Shown in pieces: positions 1 through 8,960 of a DNA stretch of 36,424 nt. Location: positions 1 to 36,424 of the forward strand of contig CALUIZ010000032.1 in assembly GCA_944320815.1 (NCBI GenBank), given 5' to 3'. Made by a program: the position numbers and the translations under genes. Position 1 is the first letter of the stretch. Every line of letters starts with the position of its first letter. A model generated the notes under the pieces. That model saw only the letters and a program-made list of their open reading frames with translations, was not told where the DNA came from and did no database searches. Source of the DNA: an uncultured Phocaeicola sp. (GTDB lineage: Bacteria > Bacteroidota > Bacteroidia > Bacteroidales > Bacteroidaceae).

Positions 1-446
1 CCCGGATTCTTTCCGGTGATATCACCCTTTCCGCCCTTCTTGAACCAGTCGGCAGCCTTCGAACCCAGTCCCGGAGTCTCCGCATGACTCAGCAGAGAAT
101 AGTCGATGATGTTTCCTTCCGCGTCAAAGCCTACCAGCACGGAAAGCGTACCGCCGAATCCGCTTGCAGACGACTCAACCGCCGCCCCGATAAACTCGCC
201 CCCTTTCGTGGCGCGATACACCTTGTACGTCACCCCGTCCGCTTCCACCTCTTCGGGTGATTCAGCCGGATTGTTGTCGAAACCGGGAACTACAAGCGCA
301 ATCGCATCGCTCAATGCCGAGGCACTGGCCTCAGCTATCGGACCGGCCGTCACATCGTTGACCCAGCCCAGCAAAGCTCCGGCCACGACAGAGAATCCGG
401 TCAGCGACAGGAGCATATTCTTCAATGATGAATCCAGTTTTTTCAT
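1..446 (-). CDS. rnfG: RnfG, electron transport complex subunit G (partial, 3' end outside window)
   Basis: Reading leftwards from an ATG at 446, the frame stays open to the window edge and gives about 148 residues. It begins MKKLDSSLKNMLLSLTGFSV, a short cytoplasmic N-terminus followed by one membrane helix, as expected for RnfG. The downstream periplasmic part contains the family-typical stretch on conversion of the flavin-binding domain (GGTLSVLVGFDAEGNI, SHAETPGLGSKA). RnfG carries a covalently bound FMN in the periplasm-facing domain; its Ser/Thr-Gly-Ala-Thr attachment motif should lie beyond the window edge and is not visible. The ATG overlaps the rnfD stop by four bases (ATGA), so the two are translationally coupled. 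Subunits E and A probably follow outside the window. Identification rests on both sequence and operon position. Confidence 0.9.
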   Translation of the reverse strand, partial: MKKLDSSLKNMLLSLTGFSVVAGALLGWVNDVTAGPIAEASASALSDAIALVVPGFDNNPAESPEEVEADGVTYKVYRATKGGEFIGAAVESSASGFGGTLSVLVGFDAEGNIIDYSLLSHAETPGLGSKAADWFKKGGKGDITGKNP

Positions 447-1432
447 TTCTTCACTACCTCCCCGAATCGTTTTGGTTTACAGAATGTATTGATCAGCGGA
501 GTGAACGCGTTCATGATGAAAATAGCGAACGACATTCCTTCCGGATAAGAGCCGAACACACGGATGACCACCGTCAGGAAACCGATAGCCACTCCATAGA
601 TGAGCATCCCCTTGTGCGTCATCGGAGAAGTCACATAGTCAGTGGCCATGAAGATGGCTCCCAACATCAGACCTCCCGTGAAAAGATGGGCGGAAGGTGA
701 GGCATACACTGTAGGATTGGCCAGATGCATCAGTCCGGTGAACACGAACACCGTAGCCAGGATAGACACCGGAATATGCCAGCTGATGATTTTCCTCCAG
801 AGCATATAGACCAGTCCGAGCAGGAGAGCCAACGCACTGATTTCACCGATACACCCGGGGTTGTTGCCCAGAAACAGGTCGAGCGTGCCGGGGAGCTGGC
901 TCAGAGCATCCGCATTGCCGTGCACCGCCTGTTTCATCAGCGCAAGCGGAGTAGCGCCGGTTTCCACGTCCGTATAGCCTGCAAGCTGGCCCGTTTCCGG
1001 CCACGATGTCATCTGCACAGGGAAAGAGATAAGCAGGAAGATACGCCCTGCCAGAGCCGGATTGAACGGATTGCACCCCAGCCCGCCGAAAGTCATCTTC
1101 GCGATGCCGATGGCCACCAGTGCACCGATCACAATAATCCACAGCGGAATGTTGGAAGGCAGATTGAACGCCAGGAGGATTCCCGTCACCGCAGCCGAAC
1201 CATCCATAATCGTGCTCTGCTCACGCTTCAGGATGAACTTCGTAATCGCCCACTCAAAAAACACACACGCAACGACAGATGTCAGCGTGACGATTACAGC
1301 CCCCAGTCCGAACATGTAGAAAGACACCAGCAAGGCAGGCACCAGAGCGATGAGCACACCGTACATGTTCTTCTGTACGCTGTCACCGCCATGCACGTGG
1401 GGAGATAAAGATACAATTAATTTGTTTGCCAT
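443..1432 (-). CDS. rnfD: RnfD, membrane subunit of the Rnf ferredoxin:NAD+ oxidoreductase
   Basis: A 329-residue polytopic membrane protein of the NqrB/RnfD family. The complex couples electron flow from reduced ferredoxin to NAD+ with Na+ or H+ export across the inner membrane. The protein has many hydrophobic helices, for example about residues 23-60 and 92-112. It carries the conserved GCNPFNPALAGR segment near residues 119-130. The sequence ETGATPL places Thr161 at the site where the family attaches FMN through a phosphoester bond. It lies 12 bases after rnfC and overlaps rnfG by four bases, so it is part of one operon. Length is normal for the family. Confidence 0.96.
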   Translation of the reverse strand: MANKLIVSLSPHVHGGDSVQKNMYGVLIALVPALLVSFYMFGLGAVIVTLTSVVACVFFEWAITKFILKREQSTIMDGSAAVTGILLAFNLPSNIPLWIIVIGALVAIGIAKMTFGGLGCNPFNPALAGRIFLLISFPVQMTSWPETGQLAGYTDVETGATPLALMKQAVHGNADALSQLPGTLDLFLGNNPGCIGEISALALLLGLVYMLWRKIISWHIPVSILATVFVFTGLMHLANPTVYASPSAHLFTGGLMLGAIFMATDYVTSPMTHKGMLIYGVAIGFLTVVIRVFGSYPEGMSFAIFIMNAFTPLINTFCKPKRFGEVVKK

Positions 1433-1444
1433 AAGATTCTTCTG

Positions 1445-2788
1445 TTATTTTTTCGCGTTACGTGTACGGATGATTCCGCCCACCTTACCTTTACCCAAAC
1501 GGATATAGTCGAGCATCGGACGATGCGAAGGGCACGTGAACTGGCACGAGCCGCATTCGATACACGACATGATCATTTCATGTTCCACACGTTCCCAGTC
1601 GCCATGAGCCGAGCATGTGGCCAGCAGATACGGTTCAAGTCCCATCGGACATACGCCGACACACTTGGCACAGCGGATGCAGGGCTGGGGAGCCATACGC
1701 TTCGCTTCCTTCATGGACATCACCAGCACACCGGAACTTCCCTTGCACACGGGCACATCCACGGAGGCCAATGCCTTCCCCATCATCGGACCTCCCCCGA
1801 TGACCTTTCCCGTATCTTCGGGGAGTCCGCCCGCCGCGTCAATGAGCTGGCTCATCGGAGTCCCCATGCGGGTAAGGAAATTGGAAGGTTCCGCCAACGA
1901 CTTTCCCGTCACTGTCACCACACGTTCAAAAAGAGGCTTGTTCTTCTGAACCGCTTCATACACGGCAAAGGCTGTCCCCACGTTCTGAACCACCGCCCCC
2001 ACATTGATAGGAATGGCGGGAGGCGCAGGCACCTGCCGACGGATTATGGCATCTATCAGCTGCTTCTCTCCTCCCTGGGGATATTTCACTTTCAGGGGAA
2101 CCACCTCGATGCCGGAATAAGCGGCCGCCTTTTCCGTCATCAGCTGGATAGCGTCGGGTTTGTTGCTCTCGATACCGATATAAGCCTTGTCCACCTTCAC
2201 CGCTTTCATGAGAAGAGTCACCCCTACCAGAATCTCGTCGGTCTTTTCCAGCATCAGTCTATGGTCCGCCGTAAGATAAGGCTCACATTCCACACCATTG
2301 ATTATCACACACTCCGCCTTGCATCCCGGAGGGGGAGTCAGCTTGACATGAGTCGGGAAGCACGCGCCTCCCATGCCCACCACCCCGGCATCCTTGATTT
2401 TCGCCACAATTTCTTCCGGAGCCAGCGCACATTCCTTCACCAGAACATCAGTGCGGTCGACGGATTCTTCCCACTCGTCGCCTTCCACATCAATGAAAAT
2501 GGCCGGTTTGCGGTAACCGCTTGCGTCAACCACACTATCTATCTTGTTCACCTTGCCCGAAACGGACGAAAAAATGGCTGCCGAAACGAACCCTCCCGCC
2601 TCGGCAATCTTCGTTCCGACTTTCACCGCATCACCTTTCTTGACTATAGGCACAGCCGGGGCACCTATATGCTGCGACAAAGGGAAAACTGCCTGTTTGG
2701 GAAGTTCCAGCCTGCGGATAGCCTTTCCGGCGGAGAGTTTGTTCTCTTTCGGATGAACTCCACCTATTCTAAATGTCTTCACTTTCAA
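1445..2788 (-). CDS. rnfC: RnfC, NADH/FMN-binding iron-sulfur subunit of the Rnf complex
   Basis: A 447-residue peripheral cytoplasmic subunit. The N-terminus (HPKENKLSAGKAI) and the nucleotide/flavin-binding core with GMGGACFP at residues 138-145 are RnfC/NqrF-like hallmarks of the RnfC family. Two [4Fe-4S] motifs follow: Cys370, 373, 376, 380 and Cys409, 412, 415, 419. The subunit is thought to deliver electrons to NAD+ at the membrane surface. It stops soon after the second cluster motif and lacks the long Ala/Lys-rich C-terminal extension of enterobacterial RnfC, which is normal for Bacteroidetes. It sits 19 bases after rnfB. Confidence 0.96.
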   Translation of the reverse strand: MKVKTFRIGGVHPKENKLSAGKAIRRLELPKQAVFPLSQHIGAPAVPIVKKGDAVKVGTKIAEAGGFVSAAIFSSVSGKVNKIDSVVDASGYRKPAIFIDVEGDEWEESVDRTDVLVKECALAPEEIVAKIKDAGVVGMGGACFPTHVKLTPPPGCKAECVIINGVECEPYLTADHRLMLEKTDEILVGVTLLMKAVKVDKAYIGIESNKPDAIQLMTEKAAAYSGIEVVPLKVKYPQGGEKQLIDAIIRRQVPAPPAIPINVGAVVQNVGTAFAVYEAVQKNKPLFERVVTVTGKSLAEPSNFLTRMGTPMSQLIDAAGGLPEDTGKVIGGGPMMGKALASVDVPVCKGSSGVLVMSMKEAKRMAPQPCIRCAKCVGVCPMGLEPYLLATCSAHGDWERVEHEMIMSCIECGSCQFTCPSHRPMLDYIRLGKGKVGGIIRTRNAKK

Positions 2789-2807
2789 TATGTTTTAAAT
2801 TTCTAAT

Positions 2808-3677
2808 TCAAGATTCTGCCTGGACCGGTTCAGAAGAGGCTTCTGCCGGCTTCACTTTCCGCGGAGGGAAATTCACGGCCACAATCGCGCCCTGCGGACA
2901 TTCCATCTCACACTTGCGGCACGACTTGCATTTGGCCGGATCGATATAGGCCAAATTGTTCTCCAGTGTAATCGCCTCGAACGGACATACTTTCACGCAC
3001 TTGCCGCAACCGATACAGGCCACCGTACATGCCTTGCGGGCCACGGCTCCCTTATCCTTGTTGACACACTGCACGTACACGCGACGGCTGTTCTTCCCTT
3101 TCGGACGCAATTCGATGACATTGCGCGGACAAGCCTTCACACACGCACCGCAGGCTGTACATTTCTCCTCGTCCACTTCCGGCAAGCCCGTTTCAGGATT
3201 CATGCGGATGGCTCCGAACTGACATGCAGAAACACAGTCGCCGCACCCCAGACATCCGAACGTACACCCGCTTTCACCACCGTATGTGGAGTTCGCCACC
3301 GCACAGGAACGCACCCCGTCATACACAGTCAGACTGGGACGATTGGCACACGTGCCGTTACACCGCACCACAGCCACTTTCGGCTCTGCAGCAACAGCCT
3401 TCAGCCCAAGGACTGCAGCCACTTTCTCCATCGTAGCCTGCCCCCCTACAGGACACAGTTTTCCTTCCAGCGAACCGGCCTTGACACATGCGGCCGCAAA
3501 ACCCGAACATCCAGGATAACCGCATCCGCCACAATTGGCCTGCGGAAGCACTTCCGCCACCTTTCCGATTCGAGGATCTTCATACACGGCGAATTTCTTG
3601 GACGCAAAATAAAGGATGACCGCAGAGACCAGCCCTACAGCACCCAATGAAATCACCGCCACCAAAATCAGATTCAT
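2808..3677 (-). CDS. rnfB: RnfB, multi-cluster ferredoxin-like entry subunit of the Rnf complex
   Basis: A 289-residue protein with one N-terminal membrane helix (about residues 3-25). An RnfB-type [4Fe-4S] domain follows with Cys49, 52, 57 and 74 (CGGCGYPGC). Four more CxxCxxCxxxC motifs follow at Cys142-152, 173-183, 221-231 and 250-260. RnfB accepts electrons from soluble ferredoxin and passes them into the complex. Proteobacterial RnfB (about 190 residues) has only two such ferredoxin motifs, so this is an extended form. The gene lies 24 bases after rseC and starts the rnf part of the operon. The tail (KPAEASSEPVQAES) is a low-complexity acidic end. Confidence 0.96.
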   Translation of the reverse strand: MNLILVAVISLGAVGLVSAVILYFASKKFAVYEDPRIGKVAEVLPQANCGGCGYPGCSGFAAACVKAGSLEGKLCPVGGQATMEKVAAVLGLKAVAAEPKVAVVRCNGTCANRPSLTVYDGVRSCAVANSTYGGESGCTFGCLGCGDCVSACQFGAIRMNPETGLPEVDEEKCTACGACVKACPRNVIELRPKGKNSRRVYVQCVNKDKGAVARKACTVACIGCGKCVKVCPFEAITLENNLAYIDPAKCKSCRKCEMECPQGAIVAVNFPPRKVKPAEASSEPVQAES

Positions 3678-3701
3678 AATAGATGTTAGTTTATTAATTG
3701 T

Positions 3702-4118
3702 TTATGATTCCAAGGTAAACACAAAAGTACGCTTCAGACGATTCCGGCACATATACAGTCCTATGTAATAAGGCACAAGCATACACAGAGCCACCAGTGC
3801 AGAAAAAGGCTCGTCGCCCCCGCTGAAAAACATGGCTGCAAAAAGCGATGCGATCACTATGATGAAAGGCAGCAAGAAAGCCCACACGATGGCCTTCATG
3901 CCCTGCGAGGAAGCAACCGCTATCACCACCTGCTGGCCGACACTGCATTCCATCCCTTTCGTGTTTTCCACATCTATCAGTTTTTCTTCAGAACCAGACA
4001 CACCGCAATGTTCCTTGACGCTGCACGCCGCACACGCGGAGGTCTGCACGATCCTCACCTTCAGGCAACGACCGTCTATGTTTTCCACAATACCCAGATG
4101 TCTTATCTTGTCAGCCAT
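3702..4118 (-). CDS. rseC: RseC/MucC-family membrane protein, first gene of the rnf operon
   Basis: A 138-residue protein. An N-terminal Cys-rich segment (Cys18, 29, 32, 38; motif ACAACSVKEHC) is followed by two membrane helices, about residues 77-100 and 106-125. This is the layout of the RseC/MucC family, associated with SoxR reduction and Rnf complexes in proteobacteria. The ATG at 4118 (MADKIRH) is preferred over a GTG at 4133 because the family begins close to this point and Bacteroides-type ribosome sites are poorly defined. In Bacteroidetes this gene regularly precedes rnfBCDGEA. A role in maturing or supporting Rnf is inferred from that linkage, not shown by sequence. Confidence 0.87.
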   Translation of the reverse strand: MADKIRHLGIVENIDGRCLKVRIVQTSACAACSVKEHCGVSGSEEKLIDVENTKGMECSVGQQVVIAVASSQGMKAIVWAFLLPFIIVIASLFAAMFFSGGDEPFSALVALCMLVPYYIGLYMCRNRLKRTFVFTLES

Positions 4119-4149
4119 TTTTGCAAACCACACTTTACAAATGCAGAAG

Positions 4150-4157
4150 CAAATGTA
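4150..4157 (-). promoter_or_regulatory. Candidate -7 element for the rseC-rnf operon
   Basis: On the minus strand these bases read TACATTTG, an exact match to the Bacteroides -7 consensus TAnnTTTG. It lies 31 bases before the rseC ATG. No good TTTG -33 element is seen at the usual 19-21 base spacing, so this is a sequence match only. Confidence 0.45.
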
Positions 4158-4317
4158 ACATAAATATTATTACGTTGGTAACGTTAACGGAGAAAATTTC
4201 CGAAAAATCATTTTCATTCGGCTTATCTACAGACAACTATGCACTTGTATCAAGATTCAAAAGCATATTTCCCCCGCAGCAGAAGATTCCGCTTCCCGCA
4301 AAATGACAAAAAAATAA

Positions 4318-4362
4318 GAATTGGAAAAGGCAGCCGTTTTCTCACATATCCATTTCCAATTC
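4318..4362 (-). terminator. Intrinsic terminator downstream of lepA
   Basis: A perfect 10-base inverted repeat, GAATTGGAAA (4318-4327) and TTTCCAATTC (4353-4362), has a 25-base loop. On the minus strand it is followed by TTATTTTTTTGTC. It starts 16 bases past the lepA stop, which fits a Rho-independent terminator with an AT-rich stem. It would separate lepA from the rseC-rnf operon on the same strand. Confidence 0.55.
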
Positions 4363-4377
4363 TTCAACCATATCATA

Positions 4378-6159
4378 TCAGTCCAGCTTCAGCACCGCCA
4401 GAAAAGCTTTCTGAGGCACCTCCACCGTACCAATTTGTTTCATGCGCTTCTTCCCGCGCTTCTGCTTCTCAAGCAACTTGCGCTTGCGGCTCACGTCACC
4501 TCCGTAACACTTGGCTGTCACATCCTTGCGCACGGCCTTGATAGTCTCACGTGCAATGATTTTCGAGCCGATAGCCGCCTGGATGGCTATTTCAAACTGC
4601 TGGCGAGGTATCAGTTCCTTCAGCTTCTCACACATGCGGCGTCCCAGATCATAAGCATTGTCAATGTGGGTCAGTGTGGAAAGCGCATCGACCGATTCAC
4701 CGTTGAGCAGGATGTCAAGCTTCACCAGCTTCGACGGCCGGAAACCCGCCTGATGATAATCGAACGAAGCATAGCCCTTCGACATACTCTTCAGCTTGTC
4801 GTAGAAGTCAATGACGATTTCTCCCAGCGGCATCTTGTAATGCAGTTCCACACGGTTGCCCGAAATGTAGTCCTGACGCACCAGTTCGCCGCGCTTGCCC
4901 AGACAAAGGGTCATGATCGGACCGATGTAGTCCGTAGTGGTAATAATGGAAGCGTCGATATAAGGCTCTTCGATGTGGTCGATGAGTGTCGGATCAGGCA
5001 TTCCGCCGGGGTTGTGCACTTCCTGCACCCCTCCCTGCTTGTCGTACACCATATACGACACGTTGGGCACCGTAGTGATGACACTCATGTCAAACTCACG
5101 GTCCAGACGCTCCTGCACGATTTCCATATGGAGCAGTCCCAGAAATCCGCAACGGAATCCGAAACCAAGTGCCAGCGACGATTCGGGCTGGAAAGTCAGC
5201 GAAGCATCATTGAGCTGGAGCTTCTCGAGCGAGGCGCGCAAGTTTTCATAATCTTCAGCCTCGATGGGATAGACCCCTGCAAACACCATTGGCTTCACCT
5301 CCTCAAATCCGGCAATCGCCTTCTCGCAGGGACGGTCCACGTGCGTGATGGTATCTCCCACCTTCACCTCCCGTGAGGTCTTGATGCCCGATATGATGTA
5401 ACCCACGTCGCCCGTACGCAGTTCCTTGCGCGGCACCATGTCCATCTTCAGCACTCCGACCTCGTCTGCGTCGTACTCCTTTCCTGTGTTGAAGAACTTC
5501 ACGTGGTCACCTGTGCGGATCACTCCGTTCTCCACCTTGAAATATGCGATGATTCCCCGGAAAGAGTTGAACACGGAGTCGAATATCAATGCCTGGAGCG
5601 GCGCATTCTCATCGCCCGTGGGACAAGGGACGCGTTCCACCACCGCCCTCAGTATCTCCTCCACACCCATTCCAGTCTTTCCCGACGCACGGATTATCTC
5701 TTCGCGCTTGCAGCCCAGCAAATCAATGATTTCGTCTTCCACCTCCTCAGGCATCGCGCTGTCCATGTCACACTTGTTCATCACCGGAATGATTTCCAGA
5801 TTATGTTCGAGTGCCATATAAAGATTCGAGATGGTCTGCGCCTGCACACCCTGTGAGGCATCCACCACAAGCAACGCACCTTCGCATGCGGCGATGGAAC
5901 GGGAAACCTCGTAAGAAAAGTCTACGTGCCCCGGAGTGTCAATCAGATTGAGGATATATTTCTCACCGTTGCAGACATATTCCATCTGGATGGCATGGCT
6001 CTTGATAGTGATGCCCCGCTCACGCTCCAGGTCCATGTCGTCGAGCATCTGACCTTCGGTTATCTTGATGGTTTTCGTATGCTCCAGCAGACGGTCGGCC
6101 AAGGTCGACTTACCGTGGTCAATGTGAGCAATAATGCAAAAATTCCTTATATTCTTCAT
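4378..6159 (-). CDS. lepA: LepA (elongation factor 4), ribosomal back-translocation GTPase
   Basis: A 593-residue translational GTPase. G1 is AHIDHGKST near residues 11-19, G3 is DTPGHVDF, G4 is NKCDMD and G5 is ASGKTGMGV. The C-terminal half has the LepA-specific region ending [17 protein letters not shown]. The family acts on the ribosome, back-translocating or remodelling stalled complexes and helping 30S assembly. The reading frame extends upstream to 6243, but the ATG at 6159 ([17 protein letters not shown]) matches the family start, and the upstream residues look like non-coding sequence overlapping the divergent promoter region. It is divergent from lemA with 95 bases between starts. 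Confidence 0.97.
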   Translation of the reverse strand: MKNIRNFCIIAHIDHGKSTLADRLLEHTKTIKITEGQMLDDMDLERERGITIKSHAIQMEYVCNGEKYILNLIDTPGHVDFSYEVSRSIAACEGALLVVDASQGVQAQTISNLYMALEHNLEIIPVMNKCDMDSAMPEEVEDEIIDLLGCKREEIIRASGKTGMGVEEILRAVVERVPCPTGDENAPLQALIFDSVFNSFRGIIAYFKVENGVIRTGDHVKFFNTGKEYDADEVGVLKMDMVPRKELRTGDVGYIISGIKTSREVKVGDTITHVDRPCEKAIAGFEEVKPMVFAGVYPIEAEDYENLRASLEKLQLNDASLTFQPESSLALGFGFRCGFLGLLHMEIVQERLDREFDMSVITTVPNVSYMVYDKQGGVQEVHNPGGMPDPTLIDHIEEPYIDASIITTTDYIGPIMTLCLGKRGELVRQDYISGNRVELHYKMPLGEIVIDFYDKLKSMSKGYASFDYHQAGFRPSKLVKLDILLNGESVDALSTLTHIDNAYDLGRRMCEKLKELIPRQQFEIAIQAAIGSKIIARETIKAVRKDVTAKCYGGDVSRKRKLLEKQKRGKKRMKQIGTVEVPQKAFLAVLKLD

Positions 6160-6192
6160 GTATAGTCGTGTAACGTTACTGAAATTATTGCG

Positions 6193-6200
6193 CAAAGGTA
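6193..6200 (-). promoter_or_regulatory. Candidate -7 element for lepA
   Basis: The minus strand reads TACCTTTG, an exact TAnnTTTG match 33 bases before the chosen lepA ATG. It sits in the short divergent region shared with lemA. No clear -33 element is seen. Confidence 0.5.
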
Positions 6201-6222
6201 TGAAAAAAATAAGATTTTTCCG

Positions 6223-6230
6223 TATGTTTG
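6223..6230 (+). promoter_or_regulatory. Candidate -7 element for lemA
   Basis: The plus strand reads TATGTTTG, a match to the Bacteroides -7 consensus, 24 bases before the lemA ATG at 6255. The position also argues against the further-upstream in-frame ATG at 6228, which would overlap this element. Confidence 0.45.
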
Positions 6231-6254
6231 CCAACAAAACCAATTTTGACAGAC

Positions 6255-6845
6255 ATGAAAAAGAAATGGATCACTCCTGTTATTATCGTGGCAGTCATCG
6301 TCATGCTGATTGCCTGGTGCGTATCTTCCTATAATTCGCTCGTGACTCAAGAGGAAGGGGTCAATACCGCCTGGAGCAACGTGGAAAACCAGTACCAGCG
6401 GCGTTCAGACCTGATACCTAACCTGGTGAATACGGTGAAAGGATATGCGGCACATGAAAAGGAAACGCTCGATGCCGTCGTGTCGGCACGCGCGAAAGCC
6501 ACACAAACACACATCGACCCGGAAAGCCTCACAACTGAAAACATAGCCGCCTACCAGCAGGCACAGAATGCGGTGGGAAGTGCACTGAGCCGTCTGCTCG
6601 TCACGGTGGAAAGATACCCAGACCTGAAGGCAAACGAAAACTTCAAAGAGCTTCAGGCGCAACTGGAAGGCACGGAAAACCGCATCAGTGTGGAACGCCG
6701 CAAGTTCAACGAAGCGGCACGGGCGTTCAACACCACCATCCGCCGTTTCCCCAAGAATCTTGTGGCCGGCATGTTCGGTTTTGAGAAACGTCCGTACTTC
6801 GAAGCACAGGAAGGCAGCGACAAGGCTCCTGAAGTGAATTTCTAA
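6255..6845 (+). CDS. lemA: LemA family membrane protein
   Basis: A 196-residue protein with an N-terminal membrane anchor (about residues 4-24) followed by the helical LemA domain. The signature [21 protein letters not shown] is at about residues 36-56. The domain ends with the conserved [19 protein letters not shown] and [11 protein letters not shown]. LemA proteins are bacterial membrane proteins of uncertain function with an extracytoplasmic coiled helical domain. The ATG at 6255 (MKKKWITPV) places the anchor at the N-terminus. An in-frame start at 6228 is less likely because a promoter-like octamer lies there. It is 11 bases upstream of the TPM-domain gene, a very common pairing. Confidence 0.93.
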   Translation: MKKKWITPVIIVAVIVMLIAWCVSSYNSLVTQEEGVNTAWSNVENQYQRRSDLIPNLVNTVKGYAAHEKETLDAVVSARAKATQTHIDPESLTTENIAAYQQAQNAVGSALSRLLVTVERYPDLKANENFKELQAQLEGTENRISVERRKFNEAARAFNTTIRRFPKNLVAGMFGFEKRPYFEAQEGSDKAPEVNF

Positions 6846-6856
6846 TTTTTCACACG

Positions 6857-7786
6857 ATGATGAAACACCTGTTATTCACCGCTTCGCTTCTCTTGCTGAA
6901 CCTGTTGTGCGCCCCTGCCCTTCCGGCCAAGGAATATACACCGGAAGAAGTACCGATGGTACATCTGCAGAACAAGACGCGCTATGTGAGCAATCCCGAC
7001 CATATCCTGTCGGACAAAGCTGTAGCGGTGATGGACACCACGCTTTACGCACTGGAACAGCAGACCGGCATCCAAGTGCTTGCGGTCGTGGTGGAACGGA
7101 TTGCCGGAGGGGACTGCTTTGAATTTGCCTACCAGTTGGGACGTTCAAACGGAGTGGGGCAGAAAGGGAAAGACAACGGTCTGGTCATCCTGTTGGTGAC
7201 AGGCGAACGCTGCATCCAGTTCGCTACAGGCTACGGACTGGAAGGTGTGCTTCCGGACGCGCTCTGCAAACGCATCCAGGAACGTCACATGAATCCTTTC
7301 TTCGCCAAAGACAACTGGGATGAAGGAATGGTGGCCGGTATCAGGGCCGTCCGTCAGGTACTGGCCAATGAAGAGGGAACCCCCACTCCCATCGAGGAAA
7401 ATTCCGACAATGCACCGCTGCTCATCGCACTGCTGCTCTGCTTCATCGGTGTGCCGGCCTTAATGTGGTTCACCATCCGCCAGCGCAGGAAATGTCCGAA
7501 ATGCCGCCAATACAAACTCCGTCAAATCTCTTCACGCACTGTCTCACGCATCGGAACGACACGCACGGTGGAAACAGTCTACCGCTGTGCCCATTGCGGA
7601 TATGTCCACCGTGTAGTGGAACGCAAGGACGACAATGACATCGGCCACCGCGGAGGAAACGGAGGCCCGTTCATGGGCGGTCCGTTCATAGGTGGTTTCG
7701 GAGGAGGCCATGGAGGCGGAGGGTTCAGCGGAGGAAGTTTCGGAGGAGGGGACTTCGGAGGCGGAGGTGCCGGAAGCAAGTTCTGA
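6857..7786 (+). CDS. TPM-domain (YgcG-like) membrane protein with Gly-rich tail
   Basis: A 309-residue protein. It has a signal peptide (about residues 1-24), a TPM domain (about residues 42-170, with ILSDKAVAVMDTTL and GYGLEGVLPD), a membrane helix (about 187-206), a small zinc-ribbon-like segment with Cys213, 216, 244 and 247, and a Gly-rich tail (FSGGSFGGGDFGGGGAGSKF). TPM proteins are membrane-associated and some act as acid phosphatases or in photosystem repair; here the role is not known. Pairing with lemA is widespread and suggests a shared envelope function. Two adjacent ATGs (6857 and 6860) are both possible starts. Confidence 0.9.
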   Translation: MMKHLLFTASLLLLNLLCAPALPAKEYTPEEVPMVHLQNKTRYVSNPDHILSDKAVAVMDTTLYALEQQTGIQVLAVVVERIAGGDCFEFAYQLGRSNGVGQKGKDNGLVILLVTGERCIQFATGYGLEGVLPDALCKRIQERHMNPFFAKDNWDEGMVAGIRAVRQVLANEEGTPTPIEENSDNAPLLIALLLCFIGVPALMWFTIRQRRKCPKCRQYKLRQISSRTVSRIGTTRTVETVYRCAHCGYVHRVVERKDDNDIGHRGGNGGPFMGGPFIGGFGGGHGGGGFSGGSFGGGDFGGGGAGSKF

Positions 7787-7864
7787 CACGCGAATGCAGA
7801 AGACAACAAAATCTGCGTTTCCAGACGGACACTTTACATAAACTGATAATAAAGAAAAAAACAC

Positions 7865-8938
7865 ATGAATACATTCGGAAACATATTCCGCCTGACCAGT
7901 TTCGGCGAGTCGCACGGAAAGGCCATAGGCGGTGTCATCGACGGATTCCCTGCCGGAATTAGTATCGACTTGGATTTTGTGCAGCAGGAACTTGCCCGCC
8001 GCCGTCCGGGACAATCGGCCATCACCACAGCACGGAAGGAAGCGGATGCCGTAGAATTTCTTTCCGGCATTTACGAGGGTGTCTCCACCGGATGCCCCAT
8101 CGGTTTCGTAATATGGAACACGAACCAGCACTCCAACGACTATGACAACATGAAGGACGTGTTCCGCCCGTCGCATGCAGACTATACCTACACACAGAAA
8201 TACGGTATCCGTGACCATCGCGGAGGCGGACGCTCATCGGCGCGCGAAACCATTTCAAGGGTGGTAGGGGGCGCACTTGCAAAACTCGCTCTCAGACAAC
8301 TGGGTATCCGTATCACAGCATTCACCTCACAGGTGGGGCCTTACAAGCTGGACAAGGACTACACGGCTTACGACCTGAGCCGGATTGAAGAGAATCCGGT
8401 GCGATGTCCCGACCCGGAAATGGCCCGACAGATGAGCGATTACATCCTGAAAATCAAGGGAGAGGGAGACACCATCGGCGGAGTCATCTCATGCGTTGTT
8501 CAAGGCTGTCCGGTGGGATTGGGCGAACCCGCATTCGGGAAACTCCACGCCGCGTTAGGCAATGCCATGCTGAGTATCAATGCCGTGAAAGGATTTGAAT
8601 ACGGACAGGGATTCAACAACATGGAAATGAAAGGCAGCGAACAGAACGATGTTTTCTTCAACGACCATGGCCATATCGGATTCCGCACAAACCGCTCGGG
8701 AGGCATCCAGGGCGGCATCAGCAACGGACAGGACATCTATTTCCGTGTGGCTTTCAAACCGGTGGCCACCTTATTGACGGAACAGCCGACCGTAGACATC
8801 CACGGCAACGAAACAATGCTGAAGGCCCGCGGACGCCATGATCCCTGCGTGCTGCCCCGTGCAGTCCCCATCGTAGAGGCCATGACAGCCATGACACTAC
8901 TCGACTATTATTTACTGGACAAAACGACACATCTGTAG
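7865..8938 (+). CDS. aroC: Chorismate synthase
   Basis: A 357-residue enzyme that converts 5-enolpyruvylshikimate-3-phosphate to chorismate, the last shikimate-pathway step, using reduced FMN. Family signatures are all present: [17 protein letters not shown] (residues 13-29), RRRPGQS (45-51), the block [21 protein letters not shown], and [17 protein letters not shown] near the C-terminus. Length is standard. It lies 78 bases after the TPM gene and 22 bases before the M20 peptidase, so it may be read with either. The cytoplasmic location is expected, and no signal peptide is seen. Confidence 0.98.
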   Translation: MNTFGNIFRLTSFGESHGKAIGGVIDGFPAGISIDLDFVQQELARRRPGQSAITTARKEADAVEFLSGIYEGVSTGCPIGFVIWNTNQHSNDYDNMKDVFRPSHADYTYTQKYGIRDHRGGGRSSARETISRVVGGALAKLALRQLGIRITAFTSQVGPYKLDKDYTAYDLSRIEENPVRCPDPEMARQMSDYILKIKGEGDTIGGVISCVVQGCPVGLGEPAFGKLHAALGNAMLSINAVKGFEYGQGFNNMEMKGSEQNDVFFNDHGHIGFRTNRSGGIQGGISNGQDIYFRVAFKPVATLLTEQPTVDIHGNETMLKARGRHDPCVLPRAVPIVEAMTAMTLLDYYLLDKTTHL

Positions 8939-8960
8939 GGAAGTAAAAAATCATAAGACC

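Noticed and set aside
725..1408. Plus-strand frame opposite rnfD and similar frames opposite rnfC
   Set aside because: They are antisense shadows of conserved Rnf genes and have no recognisable protein character.
6160..6243. Upstream extension of lepA to 6243
   Set aside because: It would cover the divergent promoter region and add residues absent from the family; [17 protein letters not shown] is the normal start.
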